A program made the position numbers and the translations under genes. The notes beneath the pieces are model-generated. The model was not told the DNA's origin. It was given only the letters and a program-made list of their open reading frames with translations, and did not search any database. A stretch of 64,000 bases of DNA from Fomitopsis serialis (taxonomy: Eukaryota > Basidiomycota > Agaricomycetes > Polyporales > Fomitopsidaceae). Below, piece by piece: positions 33,409 to 45,853 of this stretch (its first letter is position 1; each line of letters starts with the position of its first letter). The stretch covers positions 116,834 to 180,833 of the forward strand of contig NW_025955041.1 in the NCBI RefSeq assembly GCF_022376445.1, given 5' to 3'.

Positions 33409-36400
33409 ATGGGAAAGGCGAGAAAGAACAAGTTTTACGCTGTCAGGAAAGGCAGAGAAGGTCCTCGCATCTACTCGTCCTGGGAAGCGGTACATTGCTT
33501 GTAGCCTTGCAGTTCAAACATGTGTCGCTGACAGGCTCTTTCATCAGGCCAAGGAGAATGTGCGTCAAGCGGTACGCAGAAGAAGGTACAGGCTGAGCCT
33601 TGCACGCAGATCTACAAGTACCCAGGAGCGGTGCAGAAGAGCTTCGCAACCCAGCGTGAAGCGGAGGAGTGGCTGAATGTCGCGCCGGACTTATCGCACA
33701 CTTGTAAGTCTGTTAGATGGATGTCTTTATCGGCTATACTGACGGTGCTCTGGACGGGACGAAGACGTACCTGGGTTGCCTTTGAGTATGGAACCGTGTT
33801 CCATCGGGACAACACGCGTCAAACACCGGCGCAAGGACAGGGACCAGAAGGGGACGAAGCTGGACGATCCAACCTCCCGTTTACAGCCGCTCACAGTAAA
33901 CGCAGCGGAGGATGGGATACGTGACCTACCGAAACAAGAAGAATGCGATAATGCTGATACGTCAGGCCACACGAAGATGGAGGAGGGCCCGGGGTTTGTT
34001 TCAGATTAAGACAGAGCCCGTTGACGCACTCACGACAATGAAACAAGGATCGGTACGACGCCCTCCCTGCAGATCAAGGGAGAAAATCTCGACACTCCCT
34101 TGCCTGAGCTTAAGATGGAGGATATCAACACGCCGCCACCAGCCACCATATGGGAGGAAGATAGCAATATGGCGTCCCAAAGTACCGACCCTACATCATC
34201 TCCGCGACATCTCTCACCAACGCTTTCGGATCCACCGCCTCCGCCAGTCACCTTGTCCGCCGAGCAATGGGCAGTCCTCCGCATGGTCATGTCCGGTCAA
34301 AACGTCTTCTTCACGGGCTCCGCAGGTTCGTCCCTCTACAGCTGTGCTCCGACCAGGCTCACACCCGGAACCCTGTCCCGACGTATGCACTAGGAACAGG
34401 CAAGTCGGTGCTTCTCCGCCAGATCATCGATCACTGCTGCGCCCGAGATCCAGATACGGAACGGCTTGCTATCACTGCAGCCACGGGCATCGCGTCTGTG
34501 AATATTGGTGGGTGTACACTCCATTCGTGGGCCGGGTCGGCCTTGCAAAGGAGCCGGCGGATCAGCTGCTAGGCAAGATTCTTGGACAAGACAAAAATGA
34601 ACGAGAGAAGGCAGAGCGGGAAAGGGCAGGGCGGGAAAGGGCGGAGCGGAAAGGGCGGAGCGGAAAGGGCGGAGCGGAAAGGGCGGAGCGGGTGAAGGAC
34701 CTCGAGGAGGTTGGGCACACAAACACGGAGATGAAGATGCCAGTCCGCAGTCAGGAGAAGCCTAAGTCATGCGGCCGTGGTATAGTCAGGCGGTGGAAGA
34801 AAGTCAGAACACTTATTGTTGACGAGAGTGAGTGACTATGATGAAGGTCAAGGCTGACTAATTTGGAACACATGCAGTCTCGATGATAGATGGTGTTCTG
34901 TTTGACAAGCTGGTAGGTCTTCACGATGATGGATAACGAGGTGAGATTCATGAGCTTATTTCCCTAGGAATTCCTTGGTCAAAGGTTGAGAGGAAACGAT
35001 CAGCCATTCGGTGGGATACAGGTATGCTTTTATCACCGTGCACCATGCAATGCCGAGACAGATTGTGCGCATTACTAGCTGTTCTCTCGGGCGACTTCTT
35101 CCAGCTTCCACCTGTACCGGATCTTGGCAATCATGGAGTCCCTATACCTGCTACATTTGCGTTCGAGGCGCGCTCGTGGTCAAGATGTTTCGGGAAGCCT
35201 CTTGTGCTTCGCCATGTCTTCCGTCAAAGCGACCAAGTGAATCTTCACTGAAGATGGACAGCGGGCTTTGCTCACCAATCTACTTACTAGACTTTGTGGA
35301 CATGCTCAATTCTGTGCGTCTTGGCAGGCTGACGCCCCAGATCACGGCCGATTCATGAAGCTGTCGCGGCGAGTCACTTACGACGACGGCATCGAACCAA
35401 CCGACTTGTGCGTTGTGCGGCATTTTCTGTTCAATCACCGCTGAAACCGCTCCAGGTTTCCTATTCGCCGAGAGGCGGAACGTGAAAATAGTCTGCGTCT
35501 GAGACAGCTGGACGATCCACATCATGTGTACCTTGCCACCGACAGGCCCGGCGTGGATAAGATCACAAACCATACCCATTCAGTAAAGTGAAGCCTGGTC
35601 TGGATAGGCTTGTTGCTCCCAAGGAGATTACGCTGAAAGCTAGTTGTGTTTTGCGCTCGCACAACGAGCATTACTGATTCAGGTCTATCTACAGGTAGGC
35701 GCACAGGTCATGCTCATCAAGGTCGGTGATTATTTCGTCTGAATACTGCTGACGCTCTGATACTGTTAGCAGAACTTGGTACAAGGCCAGCTGGTCAATG
35801 GTTCTCTGGGACGTGTTGTAGCCTTCAGTACACCACGTGACGCGAGGAAATGCGGAACAGATATCGCGAAAGAAGCCCCCAACGGAGCCGAGAAGCAAAA
35901 ACCAGATCAGCATACATTGCAAGTGGCAGAAAACTATATCTGGCCGATTGTGGAATTCAGGAATGGACATACACTACTATGTATCCCTGCTACCTTCGAA
36001 GCGATCAATGCGGATGGCAGGGTGGAGGCTACTCGTCACCAGGTGCGCTCCGATATTCTCGCTGACGGTACGTATTCATTATCAATGCAAATGTTTCACA
36101 GATACCCCTCATATTGGCATGGGCATTGAGCATTCATAAGTCACAGGGTCAGACCCTAGAGAGGGTTCGTGTCGATCTTGGGCGAGTTTTCGAGAACGGT
36201 CAAGGTCTGCTTGTCTCCTTCCAGTCACTGGCTTTCCACCAAAAATGACATTTGATTCAGCATATGTAGCATTGTCGCGCGCGACCAGCCTAGATGGCCT
36301 TGAAGTACACGGATTCAACCCGCTCAAGTACGTCCTGAATCACGCTATCCTCAGAATTATCTCGGACACTCAATGATGGACTTATTAGAGTGCGGGCACA

Positions 36401-36512
36401 CCCTCGCGTGATTCAATGGATGAAAGAAAACATCGACGAGGATGTAGGGCCGAAGGCTCAGGAACTTGCTGACGAAGATGATGATCGCCAATACTGGGAT
36501 AAGCTCGAGTGA
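33409..36512 (+). pseudogene. RHBD-Pif1 helicase copy A, frameshifted
   Basis: N-terminal exons 33409-33489, 33548-33559 (12 nt) and 33610-33703 encode an RNase H1-type hybrid-binding domain: FYAVRKGREGPRIYSSWE, AKEN, IYKYPGAVQKSF. A disordered linker follows (IKTEPVD resembles a SUMO site). The Pif1 helicase then shows [13 protein letters not shown] (motif I, spliced), [32 protein letters not shown] (motif II), LSGDFFQLPPV (III), [12 protein letters not shown] (V) and [16 protein letters not shown] (VI). The C-terminus ends YWDKLE. Pif1 proteins are 5'-3' helicases that unwind DNA and RNA:DNA hybrids. As read, single bases are missing near 34536, 35352 and 35575. Exon order and introns match intact copy D, so the gene is either recently dead or miscalled. 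Confidence 0.8.
34614..34692 (+). repeat. 14-bp GC-rich minisatellite in helicase A
   Basis: About five copies of a unit close to gcggagcggaaagg inside the helicase coding region, replacing the short spacer after LLGQDK seen in copy D. Because 14 is not a multiple of three, the encoded peptide cycles through frames (RERAERKGRSGKGG...). Every unit gained or lost would shift the frame. Confidence 0.85.
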
Positions 36513-37023
36513 CTAACACAGGTCACCCATGGTCGGCTGCTGCATCTAACTTATACCGCATATCTTGTTTGTATCCCTGCTATCACCTGCTGTCGTCTTG
36601 CACACCCGACTGTTTGTATCAAATGATTGTTGACCTCGGTGAAGTCTGGACTGAGCGCGTCTGAGTGGCTCAAATGGAGGGCAGTAAGTACTCACCATAG
36701 TGTTACTACTGGCACAGACTGACTGTTGAATATTTTGGGTTCTGGACGTTGAGGCCTGTGCAGTGAGGGGCGGGCACCGCTGCAACTTTGTATTGTCGGC
36801 TGCGCTGTTCCAGGCCTCAGCTCAGGCTCAGGCAATTGATGGGGTTTTGAACGTTGTCACGGGACCGCGCCTCGGCGACTCGGAGTCGGATGTGGTTGAA
36901 TGCGGGCGGTCGATCACTTCCAGAATACCGCTTCATGCCCTATACCCGCTGGCTTTCGCGACTGATCTGCCTCCGGATGCCTAGTCACGCAGACGTGTAC
37001 TACCAAACTGCAGCAGCCTAGCT
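36513..37023. other. Spacer between helicase copies A and B
   Basis: 511 bp. I see no hybrid-binding domain exons, no in-frame helicase sequence and no CACGTG/ACGCGT pair, in contrast to the upstream regions of copies A and D. Confidence 0.5.
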
Positions 37024-39337
37024 ATGATGGATGACGTAGCGATTTGGGACGAGGTAGAAATGCCGGATGAAGCCGTCCAATCTCACTTCACCGCTGTCAA
37101 TCCCCCGGGCATCGTAACACGTTGGCCACTGACGATCCTCTCGGGCTCGCTTCGCTTTCCACAAAGATCGAATTATCCCCAGATCAACGCGCGGTTCTTG
37201 AATTGGTGAAGTCGGGGAGGAGTATCTTCTTCACCGGTTCTGCTGGTATGTAATACTAACCGCAGGCATCTAGGTGTACGTGATTGCTCACCATTGAGAA
37301 GGGACCGGAAAGTCTGTACTCTTGCGAGCAATATTGAATACTTTCACGACGAATATCAACATGACATCTGGGACGAGTATCTTCCGGCGGAGCCAAACAA
37401 GCTGCGACTAGCTGTCACGGCTGCGACGGGAATTGCCTCTATCAACATAGATGGATGTACGCTGCATTCATGGGCTGGAATTGGCCTGGGAAAGAGGACG
37501 CTAGACAGTTGGCCATGAGATTTTTGTCCCATCACAGCGGGTGAAGAACGATGAATACATCACACATAAGCCTCGTTCCGAGAGGACAGTCACGTCGTCG
37601 ATCGATGGAGAGCGGTCAAGACTCTCATCGTTGATGAGAGTAGGTTTTCATTGAGAGTTCGTTGATGGTAGCTGACAAAATGATGTGTACAGTTTCTATG
37701 ATCGACGGTCTTCTATTTGACAAGCTTGTGAGTGGTCGTGCATAGACACGCTTGTCTCGCCTCATGCGATTGAAGGAATACATCGCTCGCTTTGTTCGTG
37801 GAAACAATCAACCGTTCGGTGTATACAAGTACGACACGCCGCCATTTTTTTCTGCGTTGATCATTGCTCACAATGCATACCAGCTAATACTCTCCGGAGA
37901 CTTTTGTCAGTTGCCCCCGGTGACCGAACGTACTAACGGCGTCTCCCAGCCATGTGTATTGCGTTTGAGGCGAATTCCTGGCCGATTGTATCGGGCAACC
38001 AGTGTCCTTCGACAAGTATTCCGGCAAAGAGACCAAGGCAGGCCAACCTTGTGATCGCCTCCATATAGGGCTCTGACGTCCCATGCAGTATTTGTCGACA
38101 TGCTGAATGAAATACGGTTTGGCCGTGCCAGCCCAGAAGTATCGCTTCGATTCAAAGGGTTGTCAAGACGGGTGACTTACGATGATGGTATCGAGCCGAC
38201 TGAGCTGTAAGTCGATTGTCTTGCATTGGGAATGACTGAATGTATGATCACCTACACCCCTGAGGTATCCTACTCGCTCAGAAGTAGGAGATGCTAACAA
38301 TACCCGCCTCAGCCAACTAGTGGGGCCGGTGAAGCAATATGTGGCAAGGGACTATGCATGTTCTGATGAGGTCTTGTTTGACCCCGCTGCCATGGGGCGC
38401 ATTCATAACGCATTGGACCGTCTCATTGCTTTGAGGGACATCACTCTGAAGGTGTGCTGAGTGACTTGTCTCAGATTCGCCTGATGCTTAATGACGTGCG
38501 ACTAGGTTGGTGCGCAAGTAATGCTGATAAAGGTCAGTATCATCGTCGTGATTGACCTCAAACCCCCTGATTGGTTGGGAAGAACCTCATACAAGGAGAG
38601 CTGGTGAATGGAACCAAGGGCAGGGTCGAAGAGTTCATCACGATGGAGGAGGCAAAAAGCCGTCTCATCGAGAGCGCTTGTCCGCCACCACCCAAAGACG
38701 CACCTCAAGGATAATCTTGTAAAACTCCACCGCGACTCATTTGACCGCTTCAACGACGTGTGGCCTTTGGTAAAATTCGAAACTGGAAGACACTTGCTCT
38801 GTAACCGATGCAATTTCGACGTCAAGAACGCTGAGGGTGAACAGGAAGCAATCCGAGAACAGGTGAGTTGTAGTTCCATGTCCGCTCTGTATGTACTTAC
38901 GCGTGCATGCGAGGTGCCCTAATTTTGGCATGGGCATCAGCGTGCATAAATCCCAAGGTCAGACATTGCAGCGAGTACGAGTCAACTCAAGCGTACGTTT
39001 GAAGATGGTCAAGGTCTGTCTGTCTTCGTGTCATGTCTGAACACAAAACCTTATGAAGTCGCAGCGTATGTAGCTCTGTCGCGTGCGACAAGTATGGACA
39101 CACTCGAAGTGCTGAATTTCGATGCTAAAAAGTGAGGCACACTGCCGTGAACGCATGGGACAAGAGCTGATCATCGACAGAGTTATGGCGCATCGCACAG
39201 TACTGAAGTGGAGTGACGAGCTTCAACCCGCTGAATTGGTCTGTCCAAGCACCACCATCGATGTCACCCCAGCAGTGTCAGTGCAAGACACCGAAGTTGA
39301 CGATGATAGGGAATTATGGGCCGCATTTGACGAATGA
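37024..39337 (+). pseudogene. Pif1 helicase copy B, many frameshifts
   Basis: Plus-strand paralogue beginning near MMDDVAIWDEVEMPDEA, without the hybrid-binding domain. Recognisable pieces in order: LSPDQRAVLELVKSGRSIFF to [81 protein letters not shown], and [13 protein letters not shown]. Then come [15 protein letters not shown] and a C-terminus ending ELWAAFDE at 39335. Missing bases lie near 37134 and 37337, with more at about 37490-37520 and 37990-38010. Motifs are otherwise close to copy D. It is either a pseudogene or an error-rich consensus of a live copy. Start uncertain. Confidence 0.7.
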
Positions 39338-39491
39338 CGAGTCCCTTTTTTGGTACTACTAACTCATGCCGCAATGCTAAGTACCGTCTTTTGGAAAATC
39401 TCGGGAACAACTCACAGTATCTGTACATGCTATTGCAATCATTGAGTCCGATTTTTTACTTACATGGTGCTTGAATAGTAATCAGGAGCAG

Positions 39492-42103
39492 ATGGCGTTG
39501 GCTCGCGGTATGTACAATGCACTTTAAAGAAATTCGACTGGTCGCCACCCAGCAACGGGGTCACGTGCAGCGTTCAATTGCTCGTCGCGTCGAATTGTGG
39601 CTTTGTCTCGTCTCCTTGTTGAAGACTACTTGCGCGTCGCGAACCCTACCACTGTTCAAACGTCCGACTTGCGCTGTCCCGAACATCCGGTCTCCGAGCC
39701 TGTCAACTCTGTGAGGTGCGACAAGAGAGCTTCAGCGGGCTCCATATCAACGAATTCGGGTTTATATTAGCCCCTGAAAGACTCGGGGTAAGACTGTGCG
39801 TACCCAAATCACGTCATATGGGAGAACCTGAATAAGTACTTACTTCGCAAACAGAGTGGCTACTCGCTGGCGTGCGTCCGAGAATTGGAACCCCCGCTTC
39901 AAGCAATGCCGTCGAGCAGCCAATTGAACCTTCTTCCCACAAATATGGCAAATCCAGCAGAACCTATGCCAGATCTCCCTGCACCCATGATTGACTTATC
40001 AGAAGAACAGCGAGCCATTCTCAATATGGTGAGGGCAGGCAAGAGTGTCTTTTTCACTGGGTCCGCAGGTAACACAGATCGTAATCTACACGCCAATCTC
40101 TTGACACACTGCAGGTACCGGAAAATCCGTGCTTCTTCGAGAGATCATTAAGCATTGTCGTGAAATGTTGGAAGAGACAGAGTCGGTGTGACAGCAGCAA
40201 CGGGCATTGCATCCATCAACATAGGCGGATGCACCCTTCACTCATGGGCCGGCATTGGTCTTGGAAAAGGAGACCCGTTGAAGATCGCAAAACGCCTGAT
40301 AGGCCATGACGATTATTGAAGAGGAGGGTAGCAGAAGACAGAAACAACCTACCCGTGGATGAGAACAACTTCACGACGGACCGTTGGAAACAAGCTCGAG
40401 CTCTGATTGTAGACGAAAGTACGAGTTCATTGGATGTCTACAATCGCTATGCCTATATTCGCTGATATACATGAACAGTCTCAATGATCGATGGCATGCT
40501 ATTCGATAAACTTGTGGGTGATCTGCGTCTAAGTGGTCGAGAAGCCGTCACGAGTAGATGCCGCCAGGAATTTATAGCGCGGTATATTCGCAGAAATCCT
40601 CAGCCTTTCGGTGGTATACAAGTAGGCAACATCAACCCTTCACTACTCTTTCTGGGGCTGATGGCTCCATGACAGCTCATTTTATCTGGCGATTTCTATC
40701 AACTGCCACCTGTTCCGGACCACATCGACGGTGTGCCCAGCCTGCTACGTTCTGCTTCGATGCGCATTCGTGGCCGGATTGCGTCGGCCAAGCCATTGCA
40801 TTGAACAAGGTCTTCCGACAAAGGGATCAAGGTCGGAGTCATGTTATAGCATCTATGCCAAAACGCTCAGTGAACTGTCATAGATTTTGTCGACATGCTA
40901 AACGAAATGCGGCTCGGTAGACTGTCACAGTCCACCATGATGGCCTTCCGGAGACTGTCAAGACGAGTGGTATATCATGATGACATTGAGCCTACGGACC
41001 TGTGCGTGCTTGCTTCATCAAATCTTCTCCTTCACGTTTCTCACAATAAGTAGGTTTCCTACGCGGAGACAGGTATACGGAGCTAACCACACACGCCTTG
41101 AACAATTGCAAGGAACGCCAATGCCATTCCCGGCTGCCGATCAGCCCGGTATCGACAACGAGGGTTTCCTTGTCACGGTTGAAGGATGGATAAACTACTG
41201 GAACAGCAGGTGATCGCGCCAAAGCACATCAATCTCAAGGTAGTGATATCCTTACCGGTCATCATATGTGTTATTGAGATTTCATCCACAGATCGGCGCG
41301 CAAGTTATGCTCATCATGGTGAGTTTTGTCCCTCTAAGTTGTTCATGCATATCAACATACATCGCAGAACATAGTCCAAGGAGTGCTCGTCAATGGATCC
41401 GTCGGCAAGGTTGTCGGGTTCATGACAGTCCAAGACGCACTGCTACGTGGCATCCAACTCGGGGTGGTCAATCGAGTAGAGCGTGACCAATCGCACCCGC
41501 TCCAGAGGGGTGGGCCGCCTCCCGCTCCACCGCATATCGTCAATGGCGGGAAACTATGGCCATGCGTTAGATTCGAGAACGGTCTTTCTCTGTTGTGTAT
41601 TCCTTGTATGTTTGAGGTCATGAATGCTCAAGGAAGAATAGAGGCTAGTCGCGAGCAGGTGAGGGTATTCCTACTGACTCCAAATGGACATGATCAATGC
41701 TAGTTCCAGGTACCACTCATTTAGCGTGGGCCATCAGCATACATAAATCGCAAGGGCAAACGTTGAAGAGAGTCAGAGTCGATCTTGGGCGTGTATTCGA
41801 GAAAGGCCAAGGTGATAAAGTCATTTTTGCCCTGCCGCAACCTCCCATTTGAACATCCAATCATACAGCATACGTCGCGCTCTCGCGCGCAACAAGCATG
41901 GAGACTCTCGAAGTCAGAGAGTTTCAACCTAGCAAGTGAGTCCCCCGTGTCCTTCTTGTCAGCACCTTCATTGATGGTCACGGTATCGTCTCAGGGTCAT
42001 GGCTCATCGCAGAGTCCTTGAATGGATGCGCGAAAGTCCTCCTGTGAGCCCGCTGGAACTCGTCGCTGCGAACGATGCCTATGCGATACAATTTATGCGA
42101 TGA
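39492..42103 (+). pseudogene. Pif1 helicase copy C, frameshifted, distinct N-terminus
   Basis: Third tandem paralogue. A possible first exon, 39492-39507 (MALAR), splices at 39553 to a coding-like stretch, RIVALSRLLVEDYLRVANP, unlike the hybrid-binding domain of A and D. The helicase core shows [87 protein letters not shown] and LILSGDFYQLPPV. It continues with [20 protein letters not shown] and [16 protein letters not shown], and ends AYAIQFMR. Single bases appear to be missing near 40184, 40317 and 40736. Whether the N-terminal exon belongs to this gene is inferred. Orientation and intron positions match B and D. Confidence 0.7.
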
Positions 42104-42396
42104 AACATTGAACGTGTGCCTTGCTCGCGAGGGCGTACTAATACACAGCTCCATCATCCCTTCATACGGACCGCTACGTATCATCATCTTGCTCTCCTAG
42201 TCAGTCGTATTGCACTCATAGAACTGTCGTTATACTATTACTGTACAGACTACATCGAAATCGGTCATACTAATAGTACCAAGATACTACTGAACAGATG
42301 TGTACTACTGTAGCCATCGTATGTACTAAACAATGCCCTACACCGTGATTAGCCGTAACATACTTCTACAAACCACCGCACATCAAAACATATTGT

Positions 42397-45300
42397 TCAC
42401 TCCACGGTACGCGTTTCGCTGGTGATCTCGGTGCGCCGCGCTGTATCACTGTCCTGGGTATCGGGTAGAGCTTGCTGTACTAGTGCCGGCGACCTCTGCG
42501 GCTCTGCTAACGGACCTGAGAGTGATCTTCGGGCAGACTGCCTAGAGTCCGGCCTCATGGTCGCAAATTGACTCCTGGGCGATGCCGAAGCCGAGGGCGG
42601 GCGATCTCCAAGCTCGTGCAAGTCGAGGTTGCTCCCCCACGGTGCAAGATGCAGCTGTCCATGCACTTCCGGTTCCTGCTCCTCCTGAATGCTCGACTCG
42701 CCCGTCCGAGTGGACACCGCAGGGGACAGCGGACGAGGTGGTAGATGCGGCGTAAGCAGTCGCTCTCTGCGCGGCGAAGCTGGCTCTTCTGCTCCATCCA
42801 GCTCGTGCTGCTGCAGCCGCGGTGTTGTCTTCTGCGTGCGTCGCTCTCTGCTGACATCGCGTGACCTAGAGAAGCCAGGGGGAGAATCCGGCATCGGTGA
42901 TCGTGGCTGGACAGGGAGGGACTGGCGGTTCGGCCGCTGCGACATCGGCACGAGTGGGGCAGGTGGCGGCAGACCCGCAGACCGTTGCGACGGATGGATG
43001 CTCCCTGTCGGGCGTGGCGGAAGCTGTGGTGTGAAGTCCTCTGGTGGAGTCGTCCGCGCACTAGCGATCCCCGGAGTGTACGGAGGTGAGCGCTGTGGAG
43101 GGAGTGATGGAGAGCGTCCAAGTCTCGGGCTGCGTGATAGGGAGCCGGATGGAAGGGCCGGTGGCCCCATCGGGCCCAGAATAGATGCTTGTGATGTCGC
43201 TCTGGCTCGAGGTGATCCTGATGCAGTTGGTGAGATGGGAGATGGAGCGTTCGAAGGGGTCGGAACGATGGAGAGGAGTTGAGGCGAGTCCGTAGATTGG
43301 AACAGGATGTGTGCATTACTGATGAGGTCTTCACACAACGTATCCTACGGTTTCGGGTCAGCCCATGCTCATAGTCATAGTCATACACAAAAAATACCTT
43401 CCACGAGTGCACAGTGAGCAGATCACCACCGGACTTGGGCATCTCATCTTCGCCGAATATGACAGCACCGAAGACGATCGCAAGGTTCTTTGCGTCCATC
43501 TTATTCTTCTCCGCATGAGCGGCGATTCGTGCGAGGTGCTCGACGAGGACCTTCAACGTCGATTGGTGGACCGTAGGTAACCTGCGGATCTTGCCTCGGA
43601 TAAGCTGAAAGTCGTTTCCTCGGTGCTCGTCTGTCACAGTGTTGCGATGAACAGAGTGCCAGATGAATCAAAAAGTATGAACATACCTAGCTCCTCACTG
43701 TGAGCCAGTCGCTCTTGTAATGGGAAGCGGAAGAGAGGCTCTGGAAGCTCGCGGAGATACAACTGCACTCGTGGTCAGCACCGAAGAAACTTCGTGATAG
43801 CTCGTAGACCCACCTTCAGAAGGGACGCCACGGCATATATATCGTCGACGGCAGGGTTGAACTGGAAGGCCGCTTCATTGCGCTCGACCTTGTGCTGAAG
43901 CTAGTCACATCGTTCGCGTCAACATAACCAGTAAGCCCAGTCAAGGATCGCCTGCATACCTCCCGCACACTCGCATGTTTCCCAGACACCTTCTCATCTG
44001 TTCAGAGCCAGCTACATCAACGACCCGCACACCACGCACCCGATAGATCCCTCGCATTCCACTCCTCTCTTGTCGATCTCCTTCACACAGATCCGCACGA
44101 TCTTCGGCACCCCTTGTTCGCCTTCGGCGCCATGCAGGTTCCTCGCTGTGGCATAGTCAACCAAGCTTACGCCGAAAATCAGGTCTTTGCATTCCCCGAC
44201 ATTGTAGTTGTAATAATATGCAGGCTTGGGGATAGCCGCCGCGAGTTGGCGAGGTATGTTGTATCCGACGATGGCGCTGTCTCGTGCTGAGGATATCCGC
44301 GCGACTGAGCGTCTGCCATGCTCGCAGATCTGCGACTGCGTGGCGCAGGTGGCACTGTATAGGGTACGTGGTGAGCAGACCAGAAGAAAAGCTCAGCGAG
44401 CAACCTACACCATGTTGTCAGTGTATTTCTGCAGCACGGACTTCACTGTCTCCGCATTCTCGCGAACGAACGCTTCCAAGCTCTGCCAGTGTGACCTTTA
44501 GTATCGCACACGTTGTGACGATTCCGGGCTGACCTTGTATCCAGACTCGAGAATCTTGACTCTCCGGAGACGCAGCGTCTCCAGCCAGTGCACGCCCTTC
44601 CGATATTCCTTGTCTTGCGTCGGAACATGAAGTACTGTACACAGATATATAACATCGAAGGGCAACACACCTGCTTCGTCCGCTTCGCGCTTTGCTCTCA
44701 CACTCCTCAGCGCATTGTCCGACCGCCCCGCGAGGTCCTTCATGTTACCGCCCTTGTCCAGGAAAGTCATGAGCTGGTTAAGCTGCTTCTTTCCTATAGC
44801 ACTTTATATCGCATCATATCGCCACGCACGGATAGGATGGTTAATCACCTTGGTGGGCCAGGTCCTGTAGCGCTGATGACGTGCTCGTGGAGGGCGAGCG
44901 GACATGGTTTGATGTTCCGCCGACTGACGGTCTGCGGTCAAGGGGACGGAGAGGCTGCGGGGCGGTGATGATCGCGGGGCGCGCCGACAGACCGGGGTTA
45001 GGCTTGCCACCTGCGGATTGTGGGGGTAAGGCGAAGTGCCCCTCGTTGGGTGAGAGAGGGGATTGGGTATTTAGTGTGATGGCAGCCTTGTATTCCTATT
45101 CGACCGTAATGTCAGAGGCACTGCACCGCTTCTGCCGAACGGGTACGAACCTCTGCTTCCTGACACTTCCTGAGGTAGTTGCGTTTATAACGCGGCAGCA
45201 CATTCTCAGAGTAGTCTGTATGTGCAGCCACTGCGTCCTTTAGGTCCTCCTTGATCCGCTTGCGAATACGGTCTTGAGTTTCCTGCGCTGGTGTCCATAT

Positions 45301-45853
45301 GGCGTCTGGTACAAATGATAACCTGCAGACTTACCCTAAGTACTATGAGGGGGTTGATGACATCCCCAGTCAGAGCACCAAGAAACGCCACACGCGTATC
45401 GGCCTCTGTAGCAACGCCAAAGGTTCAACTGATGTACGACCGAACATCGCTCGGGGACGCACCTCTCGCTACGTTATCCCTGATCTCGTTCCAGGCAGCC
45501 CTCGTCGTGCTGACGTCGCCACGACCCGGGTCGTCCAATACTGTATCTGCAGCCTTGACTTTCCGGTGTAGCCGAAGCAACGCCTCCACACTGGACTTCC
45601 CGTCAGCCCAGACGGCGCGGTCTTCTCGTGTACGTACTCACTAATGCTCCTCGATTCTCCGGCTACAAGTCACACAATGTCTGAGGTAAGCCTGATTGGA
45701 AGAAGACTTGCGGGCGTACCGTTCCAGAAAGAAGCTGAGGTATGACTCGGACAGGAACCTGAGATGGAGGTCGAAGAGCGTTATCGCGTCTTGCTGAGGT
45801 GGGTCAGACGTGGACTGACGACTAGAAGGCTGGCTCTCTTGTGACGAAGACAT
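42397..45853 (-). CDS. F-BAR and RhoGAP protein, RGD1-like
   Basis: Minus-strand multi-exon gene; ends are set by ATG 45853 and stop 42397, inner boundaries are approximate. The N-terminal F-BAR helices read LFDLHLRFLSESYLSFFLER, SVEALLRLHRKVKAADTVL, AFLGALTGDVINPLI, QDRIRKRIKEDLKDAVAAHT and DYSENVLPRYKRNYLRKCQE. The RhoGAP domain has GVPKIVRICVKEIDKRGVEC-EGIYR (containing the catalytic arginine), FNPAVDDIYAVASLLK, LYLRELPEPLFRFPL, HLARIAAHAEKNKMDAKNLA and IVFGAVIFG. A 300-residue Ser/Pro-rich tail follows in the last exon (42397-43344 approx). Such proteins bind curved membrane and switch off Rho GTPases at growth sites, as yeast Rgd1 does for Rho3 and Rho4. No frameshift was noticed, but not every splice was checked. 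Confidence 0.85.

Noticed and set aside
33409..42103. Helitron transposons
   Set aside because: Pif1-like helicases suggested Helitrons, but there is no Rep/HUH endonuclease domain, no fused zinc finger and no recognisable 3' hairpin end near any copy. The helicases carry ordinary short introns and a different N-terminal domain.
42555..43637. 360-codon minus-strand frame overlapping the RhoGAP tail
   Set aside because: Its first part shares the RhoGAP exon, but beyond 43344 the family frame needs a splice. The downstream His/Arg-rich reading is a frameshifted shadow of the Ser/Pro-rich tail.
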